64,000 nt of DNA, from the NCBI GenBank assembly GCA_010092695.1, contig JAADJJ010000001.1, positions 4,030,001-4,094,000 on the forward strand, written 5' to 3'. Positions 40,597 through 50,628 of this stretch are shown here, one piece after another. The notes under the pieces are model-generated. The model worked only from the letters and a program-made list of their open reading frames with translations. It had not been told where the DNA came from and made no database searches. Every line of letters starts with the position of its first letter. Position 1 is the first letter of the stretch. This DNA comes from Enterobacteriaceae bacterium 4M9. Its GTDB lineage: Bacteria; Pseudomonadota; Gammaproteobacteria; Enterobacterales; Enterobacteriaceae. A program made the position numbers and the translations under genes.

Positions 40597-41549
40597 GTAC
40601 CCTGAACTGGCCCAACCCACTGATTGAGCAACGCGCCGATCCCTTTATCCTTAATCACGACGGCGTTTACTACTTCACGGCTTCGGTCCCGGAATACGAC
40701 CGCCTGGAAATCCGCTGCGCCAGCACTATTACAGGGCTACCGGCAGCAGAACCGGTGGTGGTATGGCGCAAGCCACAAACCGGGCCAATGAGCGAGCTTA
40801 TCTGGGCACCAGAGCTACACCACATTGATGGTAAGTGGTACCTCTACTACGCTGCGGCTCCCACTCAGGCGCTGGATGGGCTTAATATGTTTCAGCACCG
40901 CATGTTTGCACTCGAATGCGCTGACGCCTGCCCGCTCACCGGGCGCTGGGTTGAAAAAGGCCAGATAAAAACGCCGCTCGACACCTTTGCGCTTGATGCC
41001 ACCACGTTTCATCACCAGGGCAAGCAATGGTATCTGTGGGCGCAAAAAGCGCCGGATATTCCCGGCAACACCAACCTGTACCTGGCCGAACTTGAAAACC
41101 CGTGGACGATAAAAGGCGCTCCGGTCATGCTCAGTAAACCCGAGTTTGACTGGGAGTGCCGCGGCTTTATGGTTAACGAAGGCCCGGCGGTGGTGCGCCA
41201 CGGTAACCGGCTGTTTGTCTCCTACTCTGCCAGCGCCACCGACGAAAACTACTGCATGGGGCTACTGTGGATAGACGTTGCTGCCGACCCGCTCAACCCG
41301 GCCAACTGGCATAAATCGCCGCACCCGGTGTTTATCACAAGTGATGAGAACCGCCAGTACGGCCCCGGCCACAACAGTTTTACCCGTACTGAAGACGACC
41401 AGGATGTGCTGGTTTATCACGCTCGCAGTTATACGCAGATTGAGGGCGACCCGCTTTACGATCCGGGCCGTCATACGCGGGTTAAGGTGTTTAGCTGGCA
41501 AAATAACGGAATGCCGGACTTTGGTGAAGCGCCGCCGGACAGCCGTTAA
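40593..41549 (+). CDS. GH43 glycosidase, probable exo-alpha-L-arabinofuranosidase
   Basis: A 318-residue five-bladed propeller glycosidase of family GH43. The catalytic acids are visible: Asp16 in EQRADPF (base), Asp135 in FALDATTF and Glu196 in MVNEGPAV (acid). The opening block YYFTASVPEYDRLEIRCAS and SELIWAPELHHIDGKWYLYY resemble the subfamily that holds exo-1,5-alpha-L-arabinofuranosidases. There is no signal peptide, so it acts in the cytoplasm on imported oligosaccharide. Xylosidase activity is the main alternative. Confidence 0.85.
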   Translation: MSTLNWPNPLIEQRADPFILNHDGVYYFTASVPEYDRLEIRCASTITGLPAAEPVVVWRKPQTGPMSELIWAPELHHIDGKWYLYYAAAPTQALDGLNMFQHRMFALECADACPLTGRWVEKGQIKTPLDTFALDATTFHHQGKQWYLWAQKAPDIPGNTNLYLAELENPWTIKGAPVMLSKPEFDWECRGFMVNEGPAVVRHGNRLFVSYSASATDENYCMGLLWIDVAADPLNPANWHKSPHPVFITSDENRQYGPGHNSFTRTEDDQDVLVYHARSYTQIEGDPLYDPGRHTRVKVFSWQNNGMPDFGEAPPDSR

Positions 41550-41710
41550 TAGCAATCCATCTGCATAACAGGCGGCCTTGATTACGCCCTGAATGGGTGT
41601 ACTAAAACCCCGTAACAAGACATCTTTGCCAGCACGGTGAGAGTTAACTTAAGGCCGAACCAAAACGTGTTGCTGACCAGGCCCACAGGACGTGGTGTAA
41701 AGCTGGCAGT

Positions 41711-41738
41711 AAAAAGCCGCGCACTGCGCGGCTTTTTT
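41711..41738. terminator. Bidirectional terminator between the GH43 gene and ampE
   Basis: Inverted repeat AAAAAGCCGCGCA/TGCGCGGCTTTTT with A- and T-runs on the two sides, placed between convergent genes. Confidence 0.9.
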
Positions 41739-41754
41739 ACAGGCTACGAGTGAC

Positions 41755-42609
41755 TCACACCAGCGTGCCGTAGATGGTCAGCAGTGCGACCACCACCACG
41801 ATTGCAAACGTCGTTTTCTTTGCCATCGACACAGCGGCTTTTGGCGTCTGCACTTTATCGGTGTGCACATCGCGCGCCAGTGAGAACTGCGCCAGTCGCG
41901 TCAGCACCTGATACTGCGAGGTATGAATATCGCCGAGCGACGCAAACCAGGCGGGCAGCGCCTTTTCACCGTGCCCAAGCAGCGCATACGCTACGCCCGC
42001 CAGGCGCACCGGCACCCAGTCCAGTACATGCAGGATAGCGTCAATGCCGGACTGCAAACGTTGATGCGGCGTATGGTGGCGCGCCAGCCAGCTCTGCCAG
42101 GCGCGCAGAAAGGCATAACCGGCAAGCGTAACCGGTCCCCACGGACCGCCGACGATAAGCCAGAACAACGGCGCCAGATAAAAACGGTAGTTAATCCACA
42201 GCAGCGCATTTTGTAGCTCGCGCAGAAATTCAGTCTCATTACAGTCCGGCGGCACGCCGTGAATCAGTGTCAGTTCACTTGCCATGGCTTCACGTGCGTT
42301 GGTATCACCATGACTCGCGGCCAACAAATACTTGTGATAGTGCAACCGTACCACGCCCGCGCCGATGCACAGCAGGCCCAGCAAAATCCAGAACACCAGC
42401 AGCGTCACGTTGAAAAAAAGCCCATGCAGCGCTCTGAGGCACAGAAACACCACCAGCATGGCCACAGTGGTCATCATTAACGTGCGGCCCATCGAGAAGT
42501 GGCGCACGCGCCGGAACAGCACTTGCAGCCGACTGTCTATCTGCCAGTGCTCACCAAGCTTAAACAGGCGTTCCCAAAGCAGCACCAGCAGCAGAGTAAA
42601 TAACGTCAT
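41755..42609 (-). CDS. ampE: AmpE inner-membrane protein
   Basis: The 284-residue protein has the length of E. coli AmpE and about four membrane segments (for example MTLFTLLLVLLWERLFKLGEH at the N-terminus and FAIVVVVALLTIYGTLV at the C-terminus). AmpE was linked to beta-lactamase induction signalling; its biochemical role is unclear. It follows ampD with a four-base overlap, as in E. coli. Confidence 0.94.
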   Translation of the reverse strand: MTLFTLLLVLLWERLFKLGEHWQIDSRLQVLFRRVRHFSMGRTLMMTTVAMLVVFLCLRALHGLFFNVTLLVFWILLGLLCIGAGVVRLHYHKYLLAASHGDTNAREAMASELTLIHGVPPDCNETEFLRELQNALLWINYRFYLAPLFWLIVGGPWGPVTLAGYAFLRAWQSWLARHHTPHQRLQSGIDAILHVLDWVPVRLAGVAYALLGHGEKALPAWFASLGDIHTSQYQVLTRLAQFSLARDVHTDKVQTPKAAVSMAKKTTFAIVVVVALLTIYGTLV

Positions 42610-43169
42610 GGCGTCTCCTTATCCATAAAAGGGGCGCAGGCGGCGCGAAAGCGCGGCCAGTCAAAAGCAGGTCCGGGGTCCGTTTTACGCTCGGGTGCGA
42701 TATTACAGTGTCCCGTCATGTGGCTGGCAATATCTGGATAGACCGCAACCAGGGCCTGGGTCACCGCAGCAAGCTGTTGGTATTGTGCATCGGTATAAGG
42801 CAGCGTGTCGGTGCCCTCAAGCTCAATCCCGATGGAAAAATCGTTGCACTTTTCTCGCCCCTGGTAGCAGGAGACGCCGGCATGCCACGCACGCTTATCA
42901 AAGGGAACATACTGCACAATTTCACCGTCGCGACGAATCAGGCAGTGCGCGGAAACGCGCAGATGAGCGATATCGGAAAAATAAGGATGTGCGTCAGGAT
43001 TCAGTGTGCCAAGAAACAGCGCATCTATCCACGGCCCGCCAAACTCACCGGGCGGTAAACTGATGTTATGCACAACCAATAATGAAGGCGCTTCTCCTTC
43101 TGGTCGCTCATCAAAATGGGGCGAAGGCTGTCTGCGCGCGCCCTCCAGCCACCCCTCTTGCAACTGCAT
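42606..43169 (-). CDS. ampD: AmpD, anhydro-muropeptide amidase
   Basis: AmpD is a cytoplasmic zinc amidase that removes the peptide from 1,6-anhydroMurNAc fragments during wall recycling; its loss leads to AmpC derepression where ampC is inducible. The 187-residue protein keeps zinc ligands His34, His154 and Asp164 and the catalytic-site residues Glu116 and Lys162 at E. coli positions. It is the first gene of the ampD-ampE pair, divergent from nadC. Confidence 0.96.
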   Translation of the reverse strand: MQLQEGWLEGARRQPSPHFDERPEGEAPSLLVVHNISLPPGEFGGPWIDALFLGTLNPDAHPYFSDIAHLRVSAHCLIRRDGEIVQYVPFDKRAWHAGVSCYQGREKCNDFSIGIELEGTDTLPYTDAQYQQLAAVTQALVAVYPDIASHMTGHCNIAPERKTDPGPAFDWPRFRAACAPFMDKETP

Positions 43170-43251
43170 GCATCCTCTCCTTTGTCTGGAACCTGGCGTC
43201 GCTTCAGAGTAGCATGTTTCACTCTACGCCCAACTATTTCGGAGTTTTATT

Positions 43252-44148
43252 ATGCCTGCCCGCCGTTATAACCCTGACAGCCGACGGGAAGCACTGCTGG
43301 AGCGCATCAGTGTGGATATCCCGGATACCGTTTCCCGCGCCCTGAGCGAGGATCTGGGCGGTGAAGTGGACCCGCAAAACGATATCACCGCACAACTGCT
43401 GCCAGCAGAAAGTCAGTCTCACGCAAATGTTATCACGCGCGAAGACGGTGTGTTTTGCGGCCGCCGCTGGGTAGAAGAAGTCTTTATCCAGCTGGGCGGC
43501 GATGTGGACGTCACCTGGCATGTCGAAGACGGCGACACGATTAGCGCTAACCAGTCTTTGTTTGAACTGCGCGGCCCTTCCCGAATTCTGCTCACTGGTG
43601 AGCGTACCGCACTTAACTTTGTGCAGACGCTTTCCGGTGTGGCAAGCGAAGTTCGCTCCTACGTCAACCTGCTCAACGGCACGCATACCCAACTGCTGGA
43701 TACCCGTAAAACGCTACCGGGCCTACGCACTGCCCTGAAATACGCCGTGCTGTGCGGCGGCGGTGCTAACCACCGCCTCGGCCTGTCGGATGCCTTCCTG
43801 ATTAAAGAAAACCATATCATCGCCTCCGGCTCAGTGCGCCAGGCAGTGGAAAAAGCCTTCTGGCTGCATCCCGATGTCCCCGTTGAAGTTGAAGTAGAGT
43901 CGCTCGACGAACTGGATGACGCACTGAAATCCGGTGCCGATATCATCATGCTGGATAACTTCTCGCTTGATGATATGCGCGAGGCGGTAAAGCGCTCACG
44001 TGGCAAGGCGCGCCTTGAAGTCTCCGGCAACGTCACCAAAGAAACGCTGGGCGAATGCGCACAAACCGGCGTGGACTATATTTCCGTTGGCGCACTGACT
44101 AAGCACGTACGCGCACTCGATCTCTCTATGCGTTTTGTCACCCCCTGA
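43252..44148 (+). CDS. nadC: Quinolinate phosphoribosyltransferase
   Basis: NadC makes nicotinate mononucleotide from quinolinate and PRPP in NAD synthesis. The 298-residue protein shows LLTGERTALNFVQTLSG, LLDTRKTLPGLRTALKYAV, GGGANHRLGLSDAFLIKENH, and the C-terminal VDYISVGALTKHV, all typical. The Shine-Dalgarno GGAG sits 7-8 bases before the ATG. Position between ampD and ppdD agrees with E. coli. Confidence 0.97.
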   Translation: MPARRYNPDSRREALLERISVDIPDTVSRALSEDLGGEVDPQNDITAQLLPAESQSHANVITREDGVFCGRRWVEEVFIQLGGDVDVTWHVEDGDTISANQSLFELRGPSRILLTGERTALNFVQTLSGVASEVRSYVNLLNGTHTQLLDTRKTLPGLRTALKYAVLCGGGANHRLGLSDAFLIKENHIIASGSVRQAVEKAFWLHPDVPVEVEVESLDELDDALKSGADIIMLDNFSLDDMREAVKRSRGKARLEVSGNVTKETLGECAQTGVDYISVGALTKHVRALDLSMRFVTP

Positions 44149-44520
<372 letters not shown>

Positions 44521-44958
44521 ATGAACAGACAACGCGGATTTACCCTGATAGAACTGATGGTGGTGATTGCTATTGTGGCAATACTCAGCGCCATCGGCGT
44601 TCCCGCCTGGCAGAACTATCTGCGTAAGGCAGCACTGACCGATATGTTGCAAATATTCTTGCCTTATCACACTGCCGTTGAAATTTGCGCGCTGGAGCGC
44701 GGCGGCGTAAGTCACTGCACATCAGGAACAAACGGCATTCCACAACCGAAAACCAGCCGCTACGTTTCGGCCATGACCGTAAACGCAGGCGCGATAACCC
44801 TCACTGGCCAGGAAAGCCTGAACGGACTTCACGTCACACTAACCCCACGCTGGAACAATGAAGAAGGCGTTACTGGCTGGCAGCGTACCTGCAATGTTCA
44901 GGAATCCAGCGCTCTGAAACAGGCCTGTGAAGACGTTTTCCGTTTTAGTGTGGAGTAA
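44521..44958 (+). CDS. ppdD: Type IV major prepilin PpdD
   Basis: PpdD is the major pilin subunit of the enteric type IV pilus. The 145-residue prepilin has a short leader (MNRQRG) cut before Phe by a prepilin peptidase, Glu at mature position 5, and the hydrophobic helix FTLIELMVVIAIVAILSAIG. The C-terminal half has two Cys pairs, including CNVQESSALKQAC, which match the E. coli protein. It heads the ppdD-hofB-hofC operon. Confidence 0.96.
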   Translation: MNRQRGFTLIELMVVIAIVAILSAIGVPAWQNYLRKAALTDMLQIFLPYHTAVEICALERGGVSHCTSGTNGIPQPKTSRYVSAMTVNAGAITLTGQESLNGLHVTLTPRWNNEEGVTGWQRTCNVQESSALKQACEDVFRFSVE

Positions 44959-44962
44959 ATAC

Positions 44963-46345
44963 ATGCAGAGCGAACAACTAAACCAGATTTGCCAGCAGCA
45001 CCATGCCGTTTTGTTAGGCATGGAAGGCGGCACAATACGCGTTGCGGTCTCCGGTGCGCCGTCTACCGAACTGGTGCAGGCGCTGGCGTTTGCCAGTAGC
45101 CAGCGCGCAGACATTGAAAGCTGGAGCCGGCAGCGGCTGGAAAAATATGTGCAGGACAAACATGAAATGCCCGCCTTTGATGAGGGGAAAAACGCCGCCG
45201 TTGAACTGGTGAACCATGCCCTCGAGTGTGCCGTTACGCGTCGTGCTTCAGATATTCACCTGGAACCTGACGAAAGCGGCGGGCAAATTCGCCTGCGTGT
45301 GGATGGTGTACTCCAGCCGCTGGCGCGCTTCTCCAGCGAGATCTGCACGGCAGCCGTTGCACGTCTGAAAATTCTCGGCAACCTGGATATCGCCGAACGG
45401 CGGCTACCGCAGGACGGCCAGTTTGACACAGAAATTCATGGCGAAAAGCTGTCGCTTCGCCTCTCCACGCTACCTTGTCGGGCAGGCGAAAAGGCGGTCC
45501 TGCGGCTGCTACGCCAGCAAACGCGTCCGCTTGAACCCGACGCGCTTGGTATGGAGCCAGCCGCGCTGAAAACTTTCCTCGCAGCACTGGCAAAACCGCA
45601 GGGATTAATCCTCGTCACCGGCCCCACAGGCAGTGGCAAAACGCTGACGCTGTACAGCGCACTCAACACGCTTAATCGTCCTGGCATCAATATCGCCTGC
45701 GTGGAGGACCCGATAGAAATCCCACTGTGTGGATTAACGCAGACACAAATTCACCCCAAGGCTGGGCTGAGTTTCCAGGTGGTATTGCGCGCGCTGCTGC
45801 GCCAGGACCCGGATATCATTATGGTTGGTGAAATTCGCGATAAAGAAACGGCTGAAATTGCGCTAAACGCCGCGCAGACCGGCCACCTTGTGCTGTCTAC
45901 GCTGCATACTCAGTCTACTGTCGAAACGCTGACGCGCCTTGAACAAATGGGTATTGCACGCTGGCAAATCGCCTGCGCACTTAAGCTTATCATCGCCCAA
46001 CGCCTGGTACGTCGCCTGTGTTCACATTGCCGCCAGCCCGCACCTGAGGTGTTAACGCTGCCCAAAACGCTATCACCGCAGCCTGTTACCCACTGGCATG
46101 CCGTGGGATGCGAGCGCTGTTACGGTGGCTATTACGACAGGCTGGCCCTGTTTGAACTGATGACGATAAACACCACTTTACGCCAGGCTATTCTTGCAGG
46201 TGAAAATGCACACACCCTGGAACAACTTTGCCGCCAGCAAGGTATACAGACGCTGCTGGAAAGCGGAATAAGCGCCGTCAGACAGGGACTCACCACGGCC
46301 CACGAACTGTGGCGGGTGCTGGGTATACCTCATGAAGAAAACTGA
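44963..46345 (+). CDS. hofB: Type IV pilus assembly ATPase HofB (PilB/GspE type)
   Basis: HofB is the hexameric ATPase that powers pilus extension. The 460-residue protein has GPTGSGKTLTLYSAL (Walker A), the Asp-box IACVEDPIEIPL, IIMVGEIRDKETAEIAL (Walker B) and a tetracysteine zinc motif (CSHC and CERC). The start at 44963 has GTGGAG upstream, overlapping the end of ppdD, and fits the E. coli start; the codon at 44927 would overlap ppdD by 30 bases. It overlaps hofC by 14 bases. Confidence 0.94.
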   Translation: MQSEQLNQICQQHHAVLLGMEGGTIRVAVSGAPSTELVQALAFASSQRADIESWSRQRLEKYVQDKHEMPAFDEGKNAAVELVNHALECAVTRRASDIHLEPDESGGQIRLRVDGVLQPLARFSSEICTAAVARLKILGNLDIAERRLPQDGQFDTEIHGEKLSLRLSTLPCRAGEKAVLRLLRQQTRPLEPDALGMEPAALKTFLAALAKPQGLILVTGPTGSGKTLTLYSALNTLNRPGINIACVEDPIEIPLCGLTQTQIHPKAGLSFQVVLRALLRQDPDIIMVGEIRDKETAEIALNAAQTGHLVLSTLHTQSTVETLTRLEQMGIARWQIACALKLIIAQRLVRRLCSHCRQPAPEVLTLPKTLSPQPVTHWHAVGCERCYGGYYDRLALFELMTINTTLRQAILAGENAHTLEQLCRQQGIQTLLESGISAVRQGLTTAHELWRVLGIPHEEN

Positions 46346-47540
46346 ACTGAAACTCTGGCGCTGGCAGGTACTGGAGCCAGACGGCGCGCTGAAGCAGGGA
46401 TTTTCACTGGCCTATGACCGCAGCACGGTATTGCAGGAGTTTGCACAGCGTAACGCCGTTCCTATCGCGATACGCCAGCTTTCTTTCTCACCGCGTCGTA
46501 GCTGGAGTCTGCGTAATAAGATTGATTTTTTACGCCAACTTGCAGCGCTTGTGCACGCCGGTCTCTCCCTGGATTATGGTTGCCGGATACTGGCAGAACA
46601 ACATCCGCTTCCTGTATGGCGCGCTCTGCTTGAGCAGGTTGCCCGCCAGCTTGAACAGGGCCAGCCGCTGTCTGCCATTCTTGAACAGTGGCCTGTCGTT
46701 TTCCCGCCGCTGTTTATCGCCCTGCTGCGTACCGGTGAGCTGACAGGAAAGCTGGATGTCTGCTGTCACCAGTTGGCAGCCCAGCAGGAGCAACAATATC
46801 TGTTGCACAAAAAAGTGATGAAAGCGCTGCGCTACCCGCTGTTTACGCTTCTTATTGCGCTACTGGTCAGTGGCGCAATGCTCATTTTTGTCCTGCCCGA
46901 GTTTGCCAGTATCTACCAAAGTTTTAATGCGCCGCTGCCTGCACTCACCCGACATATTATTACTCTGTCTGGCTGGCTTGAGCGCAACGCGCCGTGGTGT
47001 ATTGTACTCATTGCGTTTATTACTACTGGCTGGGTGCGCCTTCGCCGCATGCCTGGCTGGCAGAGCAGAGAGCAGCGGCTGCTACTGAAACTGCCATTGC
47101 TCGCTGAACTGGTACGTGGCCAGCGGTTAAGCCAGATACATACCACACTCGCGCTCACACAACAGTCCGGCATCCCACTACTTCAGGGGCTAGAAGCCGC
47201 TGAAATGGCGATGGCGCATCCGTGGTGGCAGGCAAAGCTGTGCGATATGGGCAAGTACATCAGCACTGGCGGTACGTTTTCGCAGGCACTAAATCAGGCT
47301 GGTGTTTTTACCCCCTTTTGCATTCAACTCGCCCGCACCGGTGAAGAGAGCGGGAGTCTTGATATCATGCTGGGCAGGCTGGCACAGTGGCACGCAGAGC
47401 GTACTCATGAACGCGCCGACGGGCTGACGGCTGCGCTGGAGCCAATAATGATGATAGTGACAGGCGCGATTATCGGCACGCTGGTTATCGCCCTGTACCT
47501 GCCCATTTTTCAACTTGGCGATGCCATGAGTATGGGTTAA
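46332..47540 (+). CDS. hofC: Type IV pilus inner-membrane platform protein HofC (PilC/GspF type)
   Basis: The 402-residue protein is the polytopic platform that couples HofB to the growing pilus. It has two GspF domains (LRQLAALVHAGLSLDYGCRIL near residue 67 and LALTQQSGIPLLQGLEAAEM near 275) and three main hydrophobic helices, with MIVTGAIIGTLVIALYLPIF at the C-terminus. Length matches E. coli HofC (400). Confidence 0.94.
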   Translation: MKKTELKLWRWQVLEPDGALKQGFSLAYDRSTVLQEFAQRNAVPIAIRQLSFSPRRSWSLRNKIDFLRQLAALVHAGLSLDYGCRILAEQHPLPVWRALLEQVARQLEQGQPLSAILEQWPVVFPPLFIALLRTGELTGKLDVCCHQLAAQQEQQYLLHKKVMKALRYPLFTLLIALLVSGAMLIFVLPEFASIYQSFNAPLPALTRHIITLSGWLERNAPWCIVLIAFITTGWVRLRRMPGWQSREQRLLLKLPLLAELVRGQRLSQIHTTLALTQQSGIPLLQGLEAAEMAMAHPWWQAKLCDMGKYISTGGTFSQALNQAGVFTPFCIQLARTGEESGSLDIMLGRLAQWHAERTHERADGLTAALEPIMMIVTGAIIGTLVIALYLPIFQLGDAMSMG

Positions 47541-47671
47541 GAACCATGAGCGTATCTGGGCTATATCAGACTGCGGTGGGTTAGTTATGTGAAACCGTGG
47601 CAGTGAGGGAAAGTGTTGCCAGTATAAAAGTGCAAAAATGCAGCATAAGGACAGCACGACAAAATGCCAAA

Positions 47672-47701
47672 AAACAAAGCGGCGCGTCTGAAACGCGCCG
47701 C
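47672..47701 (-). terminator. Rho-independent terminator after guaC
   Basis: Reading leftward, stem GCGGCGCGT/ACGCGCCGC with loop TTCAG is followed by TTTGTTTTTT. It may also slow rightward transcription from hofC. Confidence 0.88.
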
Positions 47702-47724
47702 AAAGCATAAACTGACTGGCCCAC

Positions 47725-48768
47725 TTACAGGCTATTAAACACGCGGTTTTCCTGCTCCTGAACGCGAATAAAAGTGGTGCGCTTCGTCAGTTCTTTCAAC
47801 CGTGAGGCACCCACGTAGGTACACGCCGAACGCAAACCGCCGAGAATATCACGCGCGGTGTTTTCCACCGGACCACGCAGCGGCAGACGAACGGTTTTGC
47901 CCTCGGCAGCACGGTAGCCAGCAACGCCGCCAACGTGGCGATTCATTGCCGATTCGGAACTCATGCCGTAGAACAGCATAAATTTCTCACCGTTTTCTTC
48001 GACGACTTTACCGCCGCTTTCCTCGTGCCCGGCCAGCATACCGCCAAGCATGACAAAGTCAGCCCCGCCGCCAAACGCTTTTGCAACATCGCCCGGCATT
48101 ACACAGCCACCGTCGCTGACTATCTGCCCACCAAGGCCGTGGGCCGCATCGGCACATTCAATCACCGCAGAAAGCTGCGGATAGCCAACGCCGGTTTTAA
48201 CGCGCGTTGTGCACACCGACCCTGGACCAATGCCCACTTTGACAATATCCGCGCCAGACAGAATCAGCTCTTCGCACATCTCGCCCGTGACAACATTACC
48301 TGCACAGATGACTTTATCCGGCCACGCTTCACGGGCCTTGCTGACAAACTGCACAAAGTGCTCAGAGTAGCCGTTTGCCACATCGATACAGATAAACTTC
48401 AGCTCAGAAGAGAGCGCCAGGATCGCTTTTGTCTTAGCGAAATCAGCCTCAGACGTGCCTGTTGAAACCATCACATGCTGCAAAACGCCCTGCGGCGCGT
48501 TCTGGATAAAACCGCGCCAGTCTTCAGCGCTGTAATGTTTATGCACGGCAGTCAGAATGCCAAATCCAGCCAGCGCCTGCGCCATGCTGAATGTACCCAC
48601 AGTGTCCATATTGGCGGCAATGATCGGCACGCCGGACCAGGTTACGCCAGAATGTTTAAAAGAGAATTCGCGCTCAAGCTCAACTTCAGAGCGACTTTTG
48701 AGAGTGGAACGTTTAGGGCGGATAAGAACGTCTTTAAAACCTAATTTCAGATCTTCTTCAATACGCAT
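47725..48768 (-). CDS. guaC: GMP reductase
   Basis: GuaC reduces GMP to IMP with NADPH for purine balance. The 347-residue TIM-barrel protein shows the catalytic loop VGIGPGSVCTTRVKTGVGYP, with the IMP-dehydrogenase-type Cys, and GGCVMPGDVAKAFGGGADFVM. Length equals E. coli GuaC. It lies convergent with hofC and divergent from coaE. Confidence 0.97.
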   Translation of the reverse strand: MRIEEDLKLGFKDVLIRPKRSTLKSRSEVELEREFSFKHSGVTWSGVPIIAANMDTVGTFSMAQALAGFGILTAVHKHYSAEDWRGFIQNAPQGVLQHVMVSTGTSEADFAKTKAILALSSELKFICIDVANGYSEHFVQFVSKAREAWPDKVICAGNVVTGEMCEELILSGADIVKVGIGPGSVCTTRVKTGVGYPQLSAVIECADAAHGLGGQIVSDGGCVMPGDVAKAFGGGADFVMLGGMLAGHEESGGKVVEENGEKFMLFYGMSSESAMNRHVGGVAGYRAAEGKTVRLPLRGPVENTARDILGGLRSACTYVGASRLKELTKRTTFIRVQEQENRVFNSL

Positions 48769-49024
48769 GTGCGGTTTCCTGGATTATGTGGCGACTCGCT
48801 GTAACGTTATCGGCGGTGTAGCAACCAACTCCAGTGACGTTATCATACGCACTAATATTGCCTGCGCAAGACTGCGAAAAATCCCTTTTTTACGCTACAA
48901 TCCTGAAAATTTATCTCAGCAACGCCAGACCGGGTCGGCAGGAGCCGTGCTATATCACAGGATGATGTAACGGCGACGTAACGCCCGAACCTCTCCGTCT
49001 GGCAGAATTCAGGATAATGCCTTT

Positions 49025-49645
49025 ATGGTCTATACGGTCGCTTTAACGGGCGGCATCGGCAGCGGTAAAAGTACCGTGGCCGACGCTTTCTCCCGTTCAG
49101 GGATCGCTGTTGTTGATGCTGATATTATTGCGCGCCAGGTCGTAGAGCCGGGAAAGCCCGCCCTGCGCGCTATCATTGAACACTTCGGCACCGATGTACT
49201 GACAGACGACGGCAGTCTTAACCGACGCCGATTGCGTGACATCATTTTCGCGCAGCCTGCACAAAAAGCGTGGCTTAACGCGCTGCTACATCCTTTGATA
49301 CAACAGCAAACACAGGAATATATCACCTGCGCAACCTCCCCTTATGTCCTGTGGGTGGTGCCGCTACTGGTAGAAAACGGGCTGTGCAACAAAGCCAGTC
49401 GCGTACTGGTGATTGATGTCAGCGTGCAGACGCAGTTGTCACGCACAATGGCGCGCGACGGTATTTCCCGTGAACAGGCAGAACAGATTATCGCCGCCCA
49501 GGTTTCCCGCGAGGAACGTCTGGCCGCCGCCGACGATATCATTAATAACGATGGTGAGCCGCAACTCGCTATTGCGCAAGTCGCCACCCTGCACCAGCGC
49601 TATCTGGCACTGGCTGCGCAGGCAGCAGCACAGGAAAAAGATTAA
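49025..49645 (+). CDS. coaE: Dephospho-CoA kinase
   Basis: CoaE adds the 3'-phosphate in the last step of coenzyme A synthesis. The 206-residue protein has P-loop LTGGIGSGKST (residues 7-17), DADIIARQVVEPG and SPYVLWVVPLLVENG, matching E. coli in length. Its stop overlaps the zapD start by one base (TAATG). Confidence 0.96.
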   Translation: MVYTVALTGGIGSGKSTVADAFSRSGIAVVDADIIARQVVEPGKPALRAIIEHFGTDVLTDDGSLNRRRLRDIIFAQPAQKAWLNALLHPLIQQQTQEYITCATSPYVLWVVPLLVENGLCNKASRVLVIDVSVQTQLSRTMARDGISREQAEQIIAAQVSREERLAAADDIINNDGEPQLAIAQVATLHQRYLALAAQAAAQEKD

Positions 49646-50388
49646 TGCACGCTTACGTTCTCTTCGAGCATCCTCTTAATGAAAAAATGCGTACCTGGCT
49701 GCGCATGGAATTTTTACTGACGCAGATGCAAGCCCAGCTTCCTGTGCGTGACCACGCCAGCGCACTGAACTTTTTTCGCAATGCCAGCGATCTACTTGAT
49801 GTCTTTGAGCGTGGTGAAATACGCACTGAAATTCTTAAAGAGCTGGAACGCCAGCAGCGTAAGCTCAACAGCTGGGCCGAGGTGCCCGGTGTGGACACAC
49901 ACCGCATCCGGGAACTTGGAGCGCAGTTACGTGAATTAGGCACTAAGATGATGTCAGCACCACGCCCTGGTCAGATCCTGCGTGAAGATAAGCTGCTCGC
50001 TCTGGTGCGCCAGCGCCTGAGCATCCCCGGCGGGTGTTGCAGCTTTGATTTACCGACGCTGCATATCTGGCTTGCTCTGCCACAACACGTGCGTGATGTG
50101 CAGGTTGAACACTGGCAGGATTCACTGGAACCGATAAAACAACCGCTAGACATGCTGCTGGAATTGATTCGCAATGCAGCGCCGCTACGCAAGCAAACCA
50201 GCCTCAACGGCTTTTATCAGGATAATGGCGAGGACGCGGACCTACTGCGCCTACAGCTTCTCTCTGACGATGGCCTGTATCCGCAAATCTCAGGTCATAA
50301 AAGCCGCTTTGCCATCCGCTTTTTACCGCTGGATAGCGAGCGCGGTACCGTGCCTGAACGTCTTGATTTTGAACTTGCCTGCTGCTAA
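49645..50388 (+). CDS. zapD: Cell division protein ZapD
   Basis: ZapD bundles FtsZ filaments by binding the FtsZ C-terminal tail. The 247-residue protein matches E. coli in length and in blocks VLFEHPLNEKMRTWLRMEFL, LVRQRLSIPGGCCSFDLPTL and SLNGFYQDNG, ending in PERLDFELACC. It is translationally coupled to coaE and followed by yacG 9 bases later. Confidence 0.96.
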   Translation: MHAYVLFEHPLNEKMRTWLRMEFLLTQMQAQLPVRDHASALNFFRNASDLLDVFERGEIRTEILKELERQQRKLNSWAEVPGVDTHRIRELGAQLRELGTKMMSAPRPGQILREDKLLALVRQRLSIPGGCCSFDLPTLHIWLALPQHVRDVQVEHWQDSLEPIKQPLDMLLELIRNAAPLRKQTSLNGFYQDNGEDADLLRLQLLSDDGLYPQISGHKSRFAIRFLPLDSERGTVPERLDFELACC

Positions 50389-50397
50389 GGAGCAAGA

Positions 50398-50595
50398 ATG
50401 TCAGATGCAACTGTGGTCAACTGCCCGGGCTGTGGCAAGGCCGTTATCTGGAATGAAAGCAGCCCGTTTCGCCCGTTTTGCAGCAAACGCTGCCAGTTGA
50501 TTGATCTCGGTGAGTGGGCTGCGGAAGAAAAACGTATCCCAAGCCAGGGTGATTTGTCAGACAGTGACGGCTGGAGCGAAACAGACAACCCGTAA
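50398..50595 (+). CDS. yacG: DNA gyrase inhibitor YacG (zinc protein)
   Basis: A 65-residue protein with a four-cysteine zinc site: Cys9, Cys12, Cys28 and Cys32 (CPGC and CSKRC). E. coli YacG binds GyrB and blocks its DNA binding. AAGGAG lies upstream of the ATG. Third gene of coaE-zapD-yacG. Confidence 0.95.
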   Translation: MSDATVVNCPGCGKAVIWNESSPFRPFCSKRCQLIDLGEWAAEEKRIPSQGDLSDSDGWSETDNP

Positions 50596-50628
50596 CTGCG
50601 ATGGTGCGCCACGGGGCGCGCCTGCACA

